A stretch of DNA of 64,000 nt from DASQEH01 sp038239485 (GCA_038239485.1 JBBSET010000001.1:1-64000), one strand, 5' to 3'; positions 11,838-20,361 are shown, counted from the first letter of the stretch. Made by a program: numbers and translations. Notes: generated from the letters alone by a model not told the origin.

Positions 11838-11863
11838 GCGCTCTGTCGGCTCGGCGACAGCGC
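11838..11863 (-). terminator. Hairpin between ahcY and mtrA
   Basis: CTGTCG (11843-11848), a 6-nt loop, then CGACAG (11855-11860) form a perfect 6-bp stem. Three more G-C pairs lie outside a 2-nt bulge. It lies about 80 nt after the ahcY stop on the minus strand. No U-tract follows, as is common for actinobacterial terminators. Confidence 0.4.
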
Positions 11864-11942
11864 AACGCCTGGTGGCTGGCGCGGGTGGTCGGCCGGCCGG
11901 GACAGCGAGGCCAGCGGCCCGGTCGGAGGTGACGACGACCTC

Positions 11943-13439
11943 TCAGTAGCGGTACTGGTCGGACTTGTAGGGCCCGTCGACCGGAATGCCGAGGTACTTG
12001 GCCTGCTCGTCGCTCAACTGGGTCAGTGAGACGCCGAGCGCGCCGAGGTGCAGCCGCGCGACCTCCTCGTCGAGGTGCTTGGGCAGCGTGTAGACGTCGG
12101 TCGGGTAGTCCTGCGGGGAGGTGTACAGCTCGATCTGGGCCAGCACCTGGTTCGTGAAGGAGTTCGACATGACGAATGACGGATGCCCGGTCGCGTTGCC
12201 GAGGTTCAACAGCCTGCCCTCGCTGAGCACGATCACCGAGTGTCCGTCCTGGAAGGTCCAGATGTCGACCTGGGGCTTGACGTTGGTGCGCTGGACACCC
12301 TCGACCGCCTCGAGCCCGGCCATGTCGATCTCGTTGTCGAAATGCCCGATGTTGCCGACGATGGCCTGATGCTTCATCCGGGCCATGTGGTCCGCAGTGA
12401 GCACGTGGAAGCAGCCGGTGGCGGTGATCACGATGTCAGCGATCTCGACGACCTCGTCCAGGGTCGAGACCTGGAACCCGTCCATGGCGGCCTGCAGCGC
12501 ACAGATCGGGTCGATCTCGGTCACGATCACTCTGGCACCTTGTCCGCGCAGAGCGTCTGAGCAGCCCTTACCGACGTCGCCGTACCCGCAGACGACGACG
12601 ACCTTGCCGCCGATCAGGACGTCGGTTGCACGGTTGATGCCGTCGATCAGCGAGTGCCGGCAGCCGTACTTGTTGTCGAACTTCGACTTCGTCACCGAGT
12701 CGTTGACGTTGATGGCGGGGAAGAGCAGGGCGCCGTCACGCTGCCGTTCGTAGAGCCGGTGCACCCCGGTCGTGGTCTCCTCGGTGACGCCGATGATGCC
12801 GTTCGCCACTGTGGTCCACTTCGTCGGCTCCTGCTCGAGAGTGCGGGTGAGCACCTTGAGCACCTCACGGAGCTCGGCATTGCTGGTCGACTCGGGCGAC
12901 GGTACGGCGCCCTCCTTCTCGTACTCGACGCCGAGGTGGACCAGCATGGTGGCGTCGCCGCCGTCGTCGAGGATCATGTTGGGTCCGCTTGCGGACCCAA
13001 CCGAATGGGCCGTGGGTCCGCTTGCGGACCCGACCGAATGGGCCGTGGGTCCGGCCTCACCCGGCCAGGTGAGGATCTGCTCGGTGCAGTGCCAGTACTC
13101 GGCCAGGCTCTCGCCCTTCCAGGCGAAGACGGGGACGCCTTGAGGGTCGTCGGGTGTGCCGTCGGGCCCGACGACGACGGCAGCGGCGGCGTGGTCCTGG
13201 GTCGAGAAGATATTGCAGCTGGCCCACCGGACCTCGGCGCCGAGCGCCGTGAGCGTCTCGATCAGGACAGCGGTCTGGACAGTCATGTGCAGCGAGCCGG
13301 CGATCCGGGCGCCGGCGAGAGGCTTGGAGGCACCGAAACGCTCGCGCATCGCCATCAGGCCGGGCATTTCGTGCTCGGCGAGCCCGATCTCGATCCGGCC
13401 GAAGGCGGCAAGTGACAGGTCGGCAACGTTGAAATCCAT
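11943..13439 (-). CDS. ahcY: S-adenosylhomocysteine hydrolase with in-frame repeat insertion
   Basis: Splits S-adenosylhomocysteine into adenosine and homocysteine, keeping methylation cycles running; cytoplasmic, NAD-dependent tetramer. Length 498. Conserved features include NIFSTQDHAAAA, the NAD-binding loop VVVCGYGDVGKGCSDALRG, the HFDNE segment and a C-terminal KSDQYRY. The oddity is at residues 132-153, just before NMILDDGGDAT: two exact copies of an 11-residue unit (TAHSVGSASGP) that other AhcY proteins lack. The ATG at 13439 has no ribosome site, but a TACCCT hexamer ends exactly 6 nt before it, so the mRNA is probably leaderless. Longer in-frame extension upstream is noncoding. Confidence 0.97.
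   Translation of the reverse strand: MDFNVADLSLAAFGRIEIGLAEHEMPGLMAMRERFGASKPLAGARIAGSLHMTVQTAVLIETLTALGAEVRWASCNIFSTQDHAAAAVVVGPDGTPDDPQGVPVFAWKGESLAEYWHCTEQILTWPGEAGPTAHSVGSASGPTAHSVGSASGPNMILDDGGDATMLVHLGVEYEKEGAVPSPESTSNAELREVLKVLTRTLEQEPTKWTTVANGIIGVTEETTTGVHRLYERQRDGALLFPAINVNDSVTKSKFDNKYGCRHSLIDGINRATDVLIGGKVVVVCGYGDVGKGCSDALRGQGARVIVTEIDPICALQAAMDGFQVSTLDEVVEIADIVITATGCFHVLTADHMARMKHQAIVGNIGHFDNEIDMAGLEAVEGVQRTNVKPQVDIWTFQDGHSVIVLSEGRLLNLGNATGHPSFVMSNSFTNQVLAQIELYTSPQDYPTDVYTLPKHLDEEVARLHLGALGVSLTQLSDEQAKYLGIPVDGPYKSDQYRY
12981..13052. repeat. Palindromic 33-bp tandem repeat inside ahcY
   Basis: Two 33-bp units (12981-13013 and 13014-13046) differ at one base and are followed by a 6-bp partial third copy (13047-13052). 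Each unit contains the perfect inverted repeat GGGTCCGC-TT-GCGGACCC. Length is a multiple of three and no stop arises, so ahcY reads through, adding 22 residues. I found no further copy of the palindrome elsewhere in the window. Confidence 0.92.
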
Positions 13440-13445
13440 GCCACC

Positions 13446-13451
13446 AGGGTA
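13446..13451 (-). promoter_or_regulatory. -10 element for leaderless ahcY
   Basis: TACCCT on the minus strand, separated by exactly 6 nt from the ATG of ahcY. The first transcribed base would be the A of the start codon or its neighbour. No ribosome site is present. Confidence 0.6.
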
Positions 13452-13507
13452 GTTGGCGGCGAACGCCCGGGCGCACCCCGGTCGCGACGTGACGTCGGGC
13501 TGTGGCG

Positions 13508-14452
13508 TCAGCTGGTCACGTCGTACGTGAGGTCGGGCTCGATGTAGATGAAGACCGCCTCGGGCACCGCCGTCCTGATCCCGACCTCCGCCGAGTTGAT
13601 GGTGTCGGTGATGTCGCGGGCGCTGTCTGTCGGGGTGACCGCGATCTTGCAGGCGACCAGGATCTGCTCCGGCCCGACGTGGACCGTCCGGAGGCTGAGG
13701 ATCTCCAGTACCCGCTCCTCGGCGAGCAAGGCCGCCCGGATCATGGCCTGGTTCGGCTTGTCGGCCGCCTCGCCGAGCAGCAGGCTCTTGGTCTCCACGG
13801 CGAGCACGATCGCGACCGTGACCAGCAGCAGCCCGATCGCCGCGGTGCCGGCGACGTCCCAGTACCCGCTGCTCGTGAGCTTCGTGAGCCCGACGCCGAG
13901 GAACGCGAAGACCAGTCCGACGAGCGCGGCAAGGTCCTCGAGCAGGACCACAGGCAGCTCCGGTGCCTTGGCGTTGCGGATGAAATCCCACCAGCCCTCG
14001 TCACCACGGGTGCGGTTCGACTCGCTGACGGCGGTGCGGAACGACAGCCCCTCCATCACTATCGCGGCCCCGAGCACGACCAGGGCCACCCACCACCAGC
14101 GACTGGTCAGCAGCTCGTTGGGATGGCCGGCACGCACGTCGTGAAACTTGTGGTAGGCCTCGTACAGCGCGAACAGGCCGCCGACGGAGAACAGCACCAC
14201 CGAGACGATGAACGCGTACACGTAGCGCTCTCGCCCGAAACCGAACGGATGGTCATCGTCGGGGGGCCGCTTGGCTCTCTTCGACCCCAGCAGGAGCAGT
14301 CCCTGGTTTCCGGAGTCGGCCAGTGAGTGGATGGACTCGGCGAGCATGGACGACGCCCCGGTGAGAGCGAAGGCGACCAGCTTCGTGACGGCGATACCGA
14401 GGTTCGCCGCCAGCGCCGCGATGATCGCCTTCGGCGACGCTTCTGTGCTCAC
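13508..14452 (-). CDS. Cation diffusion facilitator transporter
   Basis: Membrane antiporter of 314 residues, likely exporting a divalent metal such as zinc, cobalt or manganese in exchange for protons. Six helices are visible. The first half carries the CDF signature LAESIHSLADSGNQGLLLLG (about 38-57), with the metal-site His and Asp pairs; the second pair lies in VLLEDLAALVG (about 168-178). A cytoplasmic dimerisation domain follows. It lacks the His-rich N-terminus of CzcD-type proteins. The GTG start overlaps the stop of the SIS gene (GTGA). It is the last gene of the manB operon; metal specificity is not evident. Confidence 0.88.
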   Translation of the reverse strand: MSTEASPKAIIAALAANLGIAVTKLVAFALTGASSMLAESIHSLADSGNQGLLLLGSKRAKRPPDDDHPFGFGRERYVYAFIVSVVLFSVGGLFALYEAYHKFHDVRAGHPNELLTSRWWWVALVVLGAAIVMEGLSFRTAVSESNRTRGDEGWWDFIRNAKAPELPVVLLEDLAALVGLVFAFLGVGLTKLTSSGYWDVAGTAAIGLLLVTVAIVLAVETKSLLLGEAADKPNQAMIRAALLAEERVLEILSLRTVHVGPEQILVACKIAVTPTDSARDITDTINSAEVGIRTAVPEAVFIYIEPDLTYDVTS

Positions 14453-15498
14453 CCGCCGGGCTTGTCGTCACGGGCGAGACCGATGCCGAGATAGGTCGCG
14501 GTGTACAGACCGGTGTTGAGCAACGCGGCGTACCTGGCCATCTCGGGACCTTCGGCGGCGTTGGTGGTCTGGGCGCGTACGCCGTGGGACTCGGCCGCGG
14601 ACAGCAGCCAGCCGCGCTGCTCACGGATCGCCGCTTCCTCGGTCCCGTCGTCGAGCACGAGCAGCCCTGGGCGCGGCATCGTCGAGTCCGCGTCGTCGAT
14701 GTCGTCCGCGAAGGGGTCGTCGAACAGGTCCCGGGTCGCCGCCGCCGAGATGACGGGCAGCAGGTGCTCCGCGTCGGCGGCCAGCGCCGGCCGGCCGGAC
14801 GTGCGCCGGATCGCCTCCGCGACGCGGCGCGCAGCCCTGGCTGCCAGGACCGAGCCGCCCCAGACGAGTGGCGTGCAGTCGGCAAGCGACAGGGCCAGGT
14901 CCTTGGCCGGGTTGCTGGAGATGTCGGTGTTGGGGGAACAGGCGATGGCGACGTCGTCGAGGACCCGGGCGACGACGTCGGAGTCCACCTCGGGGCCTAC
15001 TCCGATCCGGCACAGCGCCTGCAGCATCACCACGGCCACGGCGAGGGTGTCGTCGCTCTGGGTGGGCAGGACGCTGCTGTGCCGGCCGGTGGCCAGCTCA
15101 GCGAGGACGGAGTGCTGCGGGCAGGCAGTGATCAGGCCACAACCTCGGCGCACGGCCTCGCGCACGGCCGAGCCGGTGTGGGCGTCCCCGCCGGCCGGAG
15201 CCAGGATCACCACCAGGTCGAGTGCGCCCGCCCAGCCGGGCAGCCCGGGGCCGGGCCAGGCAACGAACGGCACGGGGCACCAAGGCTCGAGCACGGCCCG
15301 GAGCAGCCGCGCGTCCGCGCCGGCCGCGACGATGGCCCGAGGCGAGGTGTCGGTCTCGAGCAGGGCGACGGCCTCGGCTGCCTCGCCGGCCTCCATCCGC
15401 ACCCTGGCGCCGGCCTCGGCCAGGCGGCGCAGTGGCGCGTCGGAGGCCGCCAGCACCTCTGGGTCGTCGAGGCGGGTGTCGTCGAAGACGTCCCTCAT
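14449..15498 (-). CDS. SIS-domain phosphosugar isomerase-like protein (Rv3256c/TobH-like)
   Basis: 349 residues related to the bifunctional phosphoglucose/phosphomannose isomerase-like proteins that lie between manA and manB in mycobacteria. The N-terminal half resembles a sugar isomerase (SIS) domain; SIS-C-like sequence with LVWGGSVLAARAARRVAEAI and TYLGIGLAR appears in the second half. Whether it isomerises mannose-6-phosphate is unproven, and the protein looks divergent at positions that bind sugar phosphate. It overlaps the Trm112-like gene by 1 nt and the CDF gene by 4 nt. Context with phosphomannomutase suggests a link to mannose metabolism. Confidence 0.78.
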   Translation of the reverse strand: MRDVFDDTRLDDPEVLAASDAPLRRLAEAGARVRMEAGEAAEAVALLETDTSPRAIVAAGADARLLRAVLEPWCPVPFVAWPGPGLPGWAGALDLVVILAPAGGDAHTGSAVREAVRRGCGLITACPQHSVLAELATGRHSSVLPTQSDDTLAVAVVMLQALCRIGVGPEVDSDVVARVLDDVAIACSPNTDISSNPAKDLALSLADCTPLVWGGSVLAARAARRVAEAIRRTSGRPALAADAEHLLPVISAAATRDLFDDPFADDIDDADSTMPRPGLLVLDDGTEEAAIREQRGWLLSAAESHGVRAQTTNAAEGPEMARYAALLNTGLYTATYLGIGLARDDKPGG

Positions 15499-15812
15499 CA
15501 GGCGGGTGGGCTCGTCGGCTCAGGGGGAGCCGGGTCGCCGACCCCGGTGGCGCCGGGCGTAGCGCCGGCGTTCGTACCAAGCTCAGCCGCCGGGTCCGGT
15601 TCGGCGGCCTCCGGCTCCTCAGCTGCGGGCGGCACAGCGGCGGGCGCAGGACGCCGGGCCTCGTCGATCAGCATCACCGGAATGTCGTCGCGCACCGGGT
15701 AGATGAGGCCGCATCGGTTGCAGATCAGCTCGTCGTGGTCGTAGTCGACGGTCAGCGACCCTTTGCAGTCGGGGCAGACCAAGATGTCGAGCAGTACGGG
15801 GTCGAGCTTCAC
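15498..15812 (-). CDS. Trm112-like zinc-ribbon protein with acidic tail
   Basis: 104 residues. The first 55 match the Trm112/YcaR family, with zinc-type cysteine pairs in VCPDCKGS (CxxC) and ICNRCG (CxxC), ending in IPVMLIDEARR. Family members in other domains activate methyltransferases. Residues 56-104 are a Pro/Ala/Glu-rich tail that most short bacterial members lack. The GTG start at 15812 has AGAGGA about 6 nt upstream. It sits between manB and the SIS gene, an arrangement common in actinobacteria. The partner protein is unknown. Confidence 0.85.
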   Translation of the reverse strand: MKLDPVLLDILVCPDCKGSLTVDYDHDELICNRCGLIYPVRDDIPVMLIDEARRPAPAAVPPAAEEPEAAEPDPAAELGTNAGATPGATGVGDPAPPEPTSPPA

Positions 15813-15874
15813 TGTAGGTCCTCTCCTCGCGGGCTGGTGTCGTCTGGCTGGTGGTCAGGCTGGGTCGGTGCCGC

Positions 15875-17251
15875 TCAATACTGGCCTGCATCACTCAGCA
15901 ATGACAAAGCGCTGTCTCGTACGCAGACCATCTCGGCCTCGGTGTCGGCCTCGACGTTGAGCCTCAGCAGGGGTTCGGTGTTGGACGTGCGCACGTTGAG
16001 CCGCCAGGCGGGGCCGGTGAGCGTCAACCCGTCCAGCCGGTCGGCCGTCACGTCGCTTCCCGGCGCGTCGAGACCGGCGGAGATCGCCTCTACCGCCGCC
16101 ACCGAGTCGGCCACCGTGACGTTGATCTCGCCCGAGGCGACGTAGGGGTCGTAGTCGCGCACCAGTTCCGAGACCGGCTGGTCGGACGCCGCCAGGGCCG
16201 CGAGCAGATGGAGCGCGGCAAGCATGCCCGAGTCGGCGTACCAGAAGTCCCGGAAGTAGAAGTGCCCGGAGTGCTCGCCGCCGAAGACGGCGTTCGTGCT
16301 CGCCATCGTTGCCTTGATCAGCGAGTGGCCGACCTTGGTGCGTACCGGTACCCCGCCATGGCGGCTGACGATCTCAGGAACGGCCCTGCTCGTGATCAGG
16401 TTATGGATGATGTGCGCGCCCGGCTCGGACTCCAGTTCGCGGACGGCGATCAGCGCCGTCAGCGCCGACGGAGACACCGCATTGCCGAGCTCGTCCAACA
16501 CGAAGCACCTGTCCGCGTCGCCGTCGAAGGCCAACCCGACGTCCGCCTTCTCCCGCAGCACCGCCGCCTGGACGTCGACGAGGTTGGCCGGGTCGAGCGG
16601 GTTCGCCTCATGGTTGGGAAAGGTCCCGTCGAGCTCGAAGTACAGCTCGACGACCTCCGCCTCGAGCGGCCCGAGGACTGCCGGCGCGGTATGCCCGGCC
16701 ATCCCGTTGCCGGCGTCGACGACGATCTTGAGCCGGCGGCCCTTGACCGGCACGAGCTCGTGGAGGTATGCCGCGTAGGGCGTCAGCAGGTCGCGTACCT
16801 CCAGCGAGGCGCGCTGCTCGGCGGGGACGTACGGGAGCATGCCCGCGGCGACACGGCTCCGCATCGCGCCGAGACCGGTCTCCTCCGACAGGGCCACCGC
16901 CCCCGCACGGCAGACCTTGATGCCGTTGTACTCGGCCGGGTTGTGCGATGCGGTGACCATCGCGCCGGGCAGGTCGAGTCGGCCGGAGGCGAAGTACAGC
17001 AGGTCGGTCGAGGCCAACCCCACCATGATCACCTTGACGCCGCAGTCGCGGACGCCGTCGGCGAACGCGGCGGCAAGTCCCGGCGACGACGGGCGCATGT
17101 CGTAGCCGACCACGACGGCCGGGTACGCGGCCTCGTCGATCACCTCGGCCGCGAACGCCGCCCCGATGTCGTGCGCCAGCGGCTCGTCGAGCTGGCTCGG
17201 CACGAGACCTCGGACGTCGTACGCCTTGAAGATCGCCCCGAGGTCCGCCAC
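15875..17251 (-). CDS. manB: Phosphomannomutase/phosphoglucomutase ManB
   Basis: Interconverts mannose-6-phosphate and mannose-1-phosphate, feeding GDP-mannose synthesis by the guanylyltransferase at 31198-32316. The 458-residue protein has the family's signatures: AYDVRG near the N-terminus, the phosphoserine loop TASHNPAEYNG (about 97-107), the metal site DGDADR (about 242), the sugar-specificity loop GGEHSGH (about 322) and the phosphate-binding RTSNTEP near the C-terminus. GTG at 17251 is chosen since it opens the conserved N-terminus. The longer frame upstream reaches into the ABC ATPase gene, whose stop is 20 nt upstream. Confidence 0.95.
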   Translation of the reverse strand: MADLGAIFKAYDVRGLVPSQLDEPLAHDIGAAFAAEVIDEAAYPAVVVGYDMRPSSPGLAAAFADGVRDCGVKVIMVGLASTDLLYFASGRLDLPGAMVTASHNPAEYNGIKVCRAGAVALSEETGLGAMRSRVAAGMLPYVPAEQRASLEVRDLLTPYAAYLHELVPVKGRRLKIVVDAGNGMAGHTAPAVLGPLEAEVVELYFELDGTFPNHEANPLDPANLVDVQAAVLREKADVGLAFDGDADRCFVLDELGNAVSPSALTALIAVRELESEPGAHIIHNLITSRAVPEIVSRHGGVPVRTKVGHSLIKATMASTNAVFGGEHSGHFYFRDFWYADSGMLAALHLLAALAASDQPVSELVRDYDPYVASGEINVTVADSVAAVEAISAGLDAPGSDVTADRLDGLTLTGPAWRLNVRTSNTEPLLRLNVEADTEAEMVCVRDSALSLLSDAGQY

Positions 17252-17271
17252 GCCGACATCTTCGCAGACAG

Positions 17272-18021
17272 TCACTGCAGGACGCGACGCAGGAACTCGC
17301 GGGTACGTGGCTCGGTCGGGTTCGTGAACACCTGGTCCGACGTGCCGCGTTCGAGCACGAGGCCCCCGTCGAGGAAGCACACCTGGTCGGCGACCTCGCG
17401 GCAGAACTGCATCTCGTGGGTGGCCATGATCATCGTCATGCCCCCGTGTCTCAACCGGCGGATGATGTCGAGGACGTCACCGACCAGCTCCGGGTCGAGC
17501 GCGGAGGTCACCTCGTCGAGCAGCAGCACCTCGGGGTCGGTCATCAGGGAGCGGGCGAACGCGACCCGCTGCTGCTGACCGCCGCTGAGGCGGTCCGGGT
17601 ACGACGACTCGCGGCCGGCCAGCCCGAAGCTCTCGAGGAGCGCGGAGGCCTTCTCATCGGCGGCACGTCGCCGCATCCCGTGCACCTTGCGAGCCGCCAG
17701 CGTGACATTGTTCAGCACGCTCAGGTGGGGGAAGAGGTTGAACGACTGGAAGACCATGCCGACCCGTCGCCGCACCTGGTCCGGCCTGACCGACACCTCG
17801 GTGATGTCGTCGTCGCCGAGCCAGATCCGGCCGTCGTCGACGCGTTCCAGCAGGTTGACGCACCGCAGCAAGGTGGACTTGCCGGAACCGGACGCTCCGA
17901 TGAGCGCCACCACGTCGTGCGGCTCGACCTCGAGGTCGACGCCCTTGAGGACCACGTGGTCGCCGTACTGCTTGTAGACGCCCTGGATCCGTACGGCCGG
18001 GGTGCCCGCGTCGCCGCTCAC
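17272..18021 (-). CDS. Polar amino-acid ABC transporter ATPase (GlnQ/GluA type)
   Basis: Drives import through the adjacent permease. The 249-residue protein has Walker A GASGSGKST (about 43-51), Q-loop FQSFNLFPH, signature LSGGQQQR (about 145), Walker B VLLLDEVTSALDPE and the H-loop MATHEM. The spacing is typical of the HisP/GlnQ family, whose substrates are polar amino acids such as glutamate or glutamine. The start overlaps the permease stop by 4 nt. The substrate cannot be named from the ATPase. Confidence 0.93.
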   Translation of the reverse strand: MSGDAGTPAVRIQGVYKQYGDHVVLKGVDLEVEPHDVVALIGASGSGKSTLLRCVNLLERVDDGRIWLGDDDITEVSVRPDQVRRRVGMVFQSFNLFPHLSVLNNVTLAARKVHGMRRRAADEKASALLESFGLAGRESSYPDRLSGGQQQRVAFARSLMTDPEVLLLDEVTSALDPELVGDVLDIIRRLRHGGMTMIMATHEMQFCREVADQVCFLDGGLVLERGTSDQVFTNPTEPRTREFLRRVLQ

Positions 18022-18884
18022 GCCGGGCCGGCCGAGTGCTGCCTGGCGAGGGCGCGGTTGCCCAGCCAGTCGGTGAACCGGGCGAGCGGGATCGTCAGGG
18101 CGATGAAGAAGACCGCGGCGACGAGCAGCGGCGTGTAGTTGAAGTGGAAGGACGTGTAGACGTTGGCCTGGCGCAGGGCCTCCGCGGGGGTGAGACCGAG
18201 GACGGCGATGAGGGAGGTGTCCTTCTGGAGCGAAACGAAGTCGTTCAGAAGCGGTGGGGTGACCCGGCGCAGTGCCTGCGGCAGAACGACACTCCGGGTG
18301 GTCTGGCTCTCACTCAGCCCGAGAGATCGCGCGGCGGCCCGTTGGTCGGGATGCACCGACTCGATCCCCGCGCGGATGACCTCCGCGACATACGCGCCGT
18401 ACGACAGCGTCAGCGCGATCAGCCCGAGCGCGAACGCGTCGACGGGCACGCCCTGAAGCTGCAGGGCAGGGAGGCCGAACCCGACCAGGTAGACCAGGAG
18501 CAGGGTCGGTACGCCGCGGAACAGGTCGACATAGATCACTGCGAGCGCCCGCAGGGGGAACATCACCGCCGACCTCGTCCCTCGCGACAGCGCCACACCG
18601 AGCCCCACCAGCAAGATGAGCGGCTCTGCGATCAGGAACATCTTGATGTTGACGAGGAACCCGCGCGCGATGGCGGGGAACGACGCCTCGGCGTCCGGCC
18701 AGGAGAAGAAGGTGGCGCGGACGCTGGGCCAGCCGGGCGACGACAGAACCGCCCAGACCACCAGGCCGAGGAGCACGACGGTCGAGACGGTGGCGATGAC
18801 GAAAGACCGGAATGACCGCTGCCGGCGAGCCCGTTCGCGTTCGACCTGGAGCGCGCTCTTCTGCCACGTCGGTGCCGATGCCAC
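18018..18884 (-). CDS. Polar amino-acid ABC transporter permease
   Basis: Inner-membrane permease of 288 residues in the HisM/GlnP family. A basic N-terminal stretch precedes one helix (about 28-48). The BPD_transp_1 core begins near residue 75, and the EAA motif that contacts the ATPase is seen at EVIRAGIESVHPDQRAAARS. It is a single permease gene, so it probably forms a homodimer. It lies between the substrate-binding lipoprotein (10 nt upstream) and the ATPase (4-nt overlap). Confidence 0.92.
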   Translation of the reverse strand: MASAPTWQKSALQVERERARRQRSFRSFVIATVSTVVLLGLVVWAVLSSPGWPSVRATFFSWPDAEASFPAIARGFLVNIKMFLIAEPLILLVGLGVALSRGTRSAVMFPLRALAVIYVDLFRGVPTLLLVYLVGFGLPALQLQGVPVDAFALGLIALTLSYGAYVAEVIRAGIESVHPDQRAAARSLGLSESQTTRSVVLPQALRRVTPPLLNDFVSLQKDTSLIAVLGLTPAEALRQANVYTSFHFNYTPLLVAAVFFIALTIPLARFTDWLGNRALARQHSAGPA

Positions 18885-18894
18885 GGGCGCCGTG

Positions 18895-19803
18895 TCAGTG
18901 CAGCTCGGGGACGTTGACGTCCTGGCTGAGCCAGCGGTGCTGGATCTTGGCGAGCGACCCGTCGTTCTTCAGCGCGCTGATCGCCTTGTCCACACAACCG
19001 ACCAGCGAGTTGCCCTTCTGGAAGAGCATGCCGAACTCCTCAGGGGTCCCGCTGCTCGACGGGAACTGCCCGAGGATGGTCGAGCCCGGGATCTGCGCGG
19101 CGGAGATGTAGAACGCGGTCGGCAGATCGGCGATGATCGCGTCGATCTGGCCGTTGAGGAGCGCCTGCTTGGCCGAGTTCGTGTCGTCGAAGACCGCCAC
19201 CTCGTGAGTGGGGCTGATGACGTTCTGGGCGGCGAGCAGCGATGTGGTACCGATCTGGGCACCGATGGTGGCGCCCTTCAGGGCGGCGATCGAGGTCACG
19301 CCGGCGTACGGGGAGCTCTTCAGGACGATCGCGGCCTGGTCGACCTGGTAGTAGCCGTCGGAGAAGTCGACGACCTTGGCACGCGACGACGTGATGGAGA
19401 TCTGGTTGATGTCGAAGTCGAAGTCCTTCGCTCCCGGCGCGAACGACTTGTTGAACGGCTCGTCGACCCAGCTGACCTGCTGCGCGCTGAATCCCATCTG
19501 GTTGGCCACGGCGTATGCCACGGCGCTCTCGAAGCCCTTCCCGTTGGTCGGGTCGTTGTGTGAGAACCAGGGGTCGTACGCAGGCGAGTCGGTCGCGATG
19601 GTCAGAGTGCCGGGCTTGATCAGATTCAGGTTCGGCTTCGCGCAGGGTGAGCCGCTCGTGCCGGCGTTCGCGCTGGAGGGAGGCGGCGTGCCGGTCGGTG
19701 AGCCGTTGCTGTCGTTGGGTGCACAGGCGCTGACGGCCAGCATGAAGACACCGGCGAGCGCAGCGACCCCCAGACGGCCGGTCGGGCGGGAGGCGAGATT
19801 CAT
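18895..19803 (-). CDS. Amino-acid ABC transporter substrate-binding lipoprotein
   Basis: 302-residue family 3 solute-binding protein. The signal peptide ends in the lipobox LAVSAC, placing the lipidated Cys near residue 27; a Ser/Thr/Pro/Gly linker follows. The SBP domain covers about 60-298 (GTLTIATDSPAYDPW, FDFDINQISITSSRAKVVDF, GQIDAIIADLPTA). It is the first gene of the cassette. No ribosome site precedes the ATG, but TAGTCT ends exactly 6 nt before it, so a leaderless transcript is likely. The ligand is probably a polar amino acid, not determined. Confidence 0.93.
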   Translation of the reverse strand: MNLASRPTGRLGVAALAGVFMLAVSACAPNDSNGSPTGTPPPSSANAGTSGSPCAKPNLNLIKPGTLTIATDSPAYDPWFSHNDPTNGKGFESAVAYAVANQMGFSAQQVSWVDEPFNKSFAPGAKDFDFDINQISITSSRAKVVDFSDGYYQVDQAAIVLKSSPYAGVTSIAALKGATIGAQIGTTSLLAAQNVISPTHEVAVFDDTNSAKQALLNGQIDAIIADLPTAFYISAAQIPGSTILGQFPSSSGTPEEFGMLFQKGNSLVGCVDKAISALKNDGSLAKIQHRWLSQDVNVPELH

Positions 19804-19809
19804 GCCACC

Positions 19810-19815
19810 AGACTA
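19810..19815 (-). promoter_or_regulatory. -10 element for the leaderless ABC cassette
   Basis: TAGTCT on the minus strand, 6 nt (GGTGGC) before the ATG at 19803. It may drive SBP-permease-ATPase and continue into manB, which lies only 20 nt further on. Confidence 0.6.
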
Positions 19816-19887
19816 AGGGTCCGGCCCCCCGGCCGAGGAGTCACAGACGTCGCGTGACCCTCTCGCGCCGTGCAGAGGAGGCTGGGG

Positions 19888-20349
19888 TCACGGGTCGATC
19901 TCGGCGGGGTCTCGGCCCAGCAGGTCGGCGACATGCTCGACGAGCACCTCGTTGACGAGGGCCGCCCTCTCCAGCCGGGACGTCGCGCGCAGCTCGATCG
20001 GGCGGCGGAACAGCACGATCCGGTGCGGTGTGGCGCCCGACCCTCGTACCAGCGAGCCGAACGGCACCGGCTCGTCGGTCCAGTCCTCCGGCAGTTGGGG
20101 GACGTCCTCGGTACCGAACTCGACGTCACCCCACTCTGCCTGCCAGCGCCGCGACAGCCGCTCGACCAGCGACAGCACCAGCTCGTCGAAGTCGTCGCGC
20201 CTGGTGGGCCGGGGGGTCGTCCCACGCGGGCTCAGCGGTCCGGGCAGTGTCAGCGGACCCCGGACCCCCCGGCCACGCCGTTCCCTGGCCGGACCGCCGC
20301 GCTTGCCCACCACCGGCAGCGGCGGCAGGTAGGGGGTTTGGTCGACCAC
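19888..20349 (-). CDS. Metallopeptidase-like protein of the Rv3259 family
   Basis: 153 residues. The N-terminal 50 are Arg/Pro/Gly-rich and probably disordered. The C-terminal part is conserved across actinobacteria (FDELVLSLVERLSRRW, RIVLFRRPIELRA, VNEVLVEHVADLLGRDP). Related annotated families are zincin-like peptidases, but the HExxH signature is not intact here (NEVLVEHVAD), so catalytic activity is doubtful. It faces DUF3499 divergently across 79 nt. A TAGGGT hexamer lies 6 nt before the GTG start, indicating a leaderless mRNA. Confidence 0.8.
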   Translation of the reverse strand: MVDQTPYLPPLPVVGKRGGPARERRGRGVRGPLTLPGPLSPRGTTPRPTRRDDFDELVLSLVERLSRRWQAEWGDVEFGTEDVPQLPEDWTDEPVPFGSLVRGSGATPHRIVLFRRPIELRATSRLERAALVNEVLVEHVADLLGRDPAEIDP

Positions 20350-20355
20350 CGTGCC

Positions 20356-20361
20356 ACCCTA
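20356..20361 (-). promoter_or_regulatory. -10 element for the leaderless metallopeptidase-like gene
   Basis: TAGGGT on the minus strand with a 6-nt spacer to the GTG at 20349. Confidence 0.55.

Noticed and set aside
13440..13991. N-terminal extension of ahcY to 682 residues
   Set aside because: The added sequence is Arg/Gly-rich shadow of the CDF gene, and the conserved AhcY N-terminus begins at 13439 with a leaderless promoter directly ahead.
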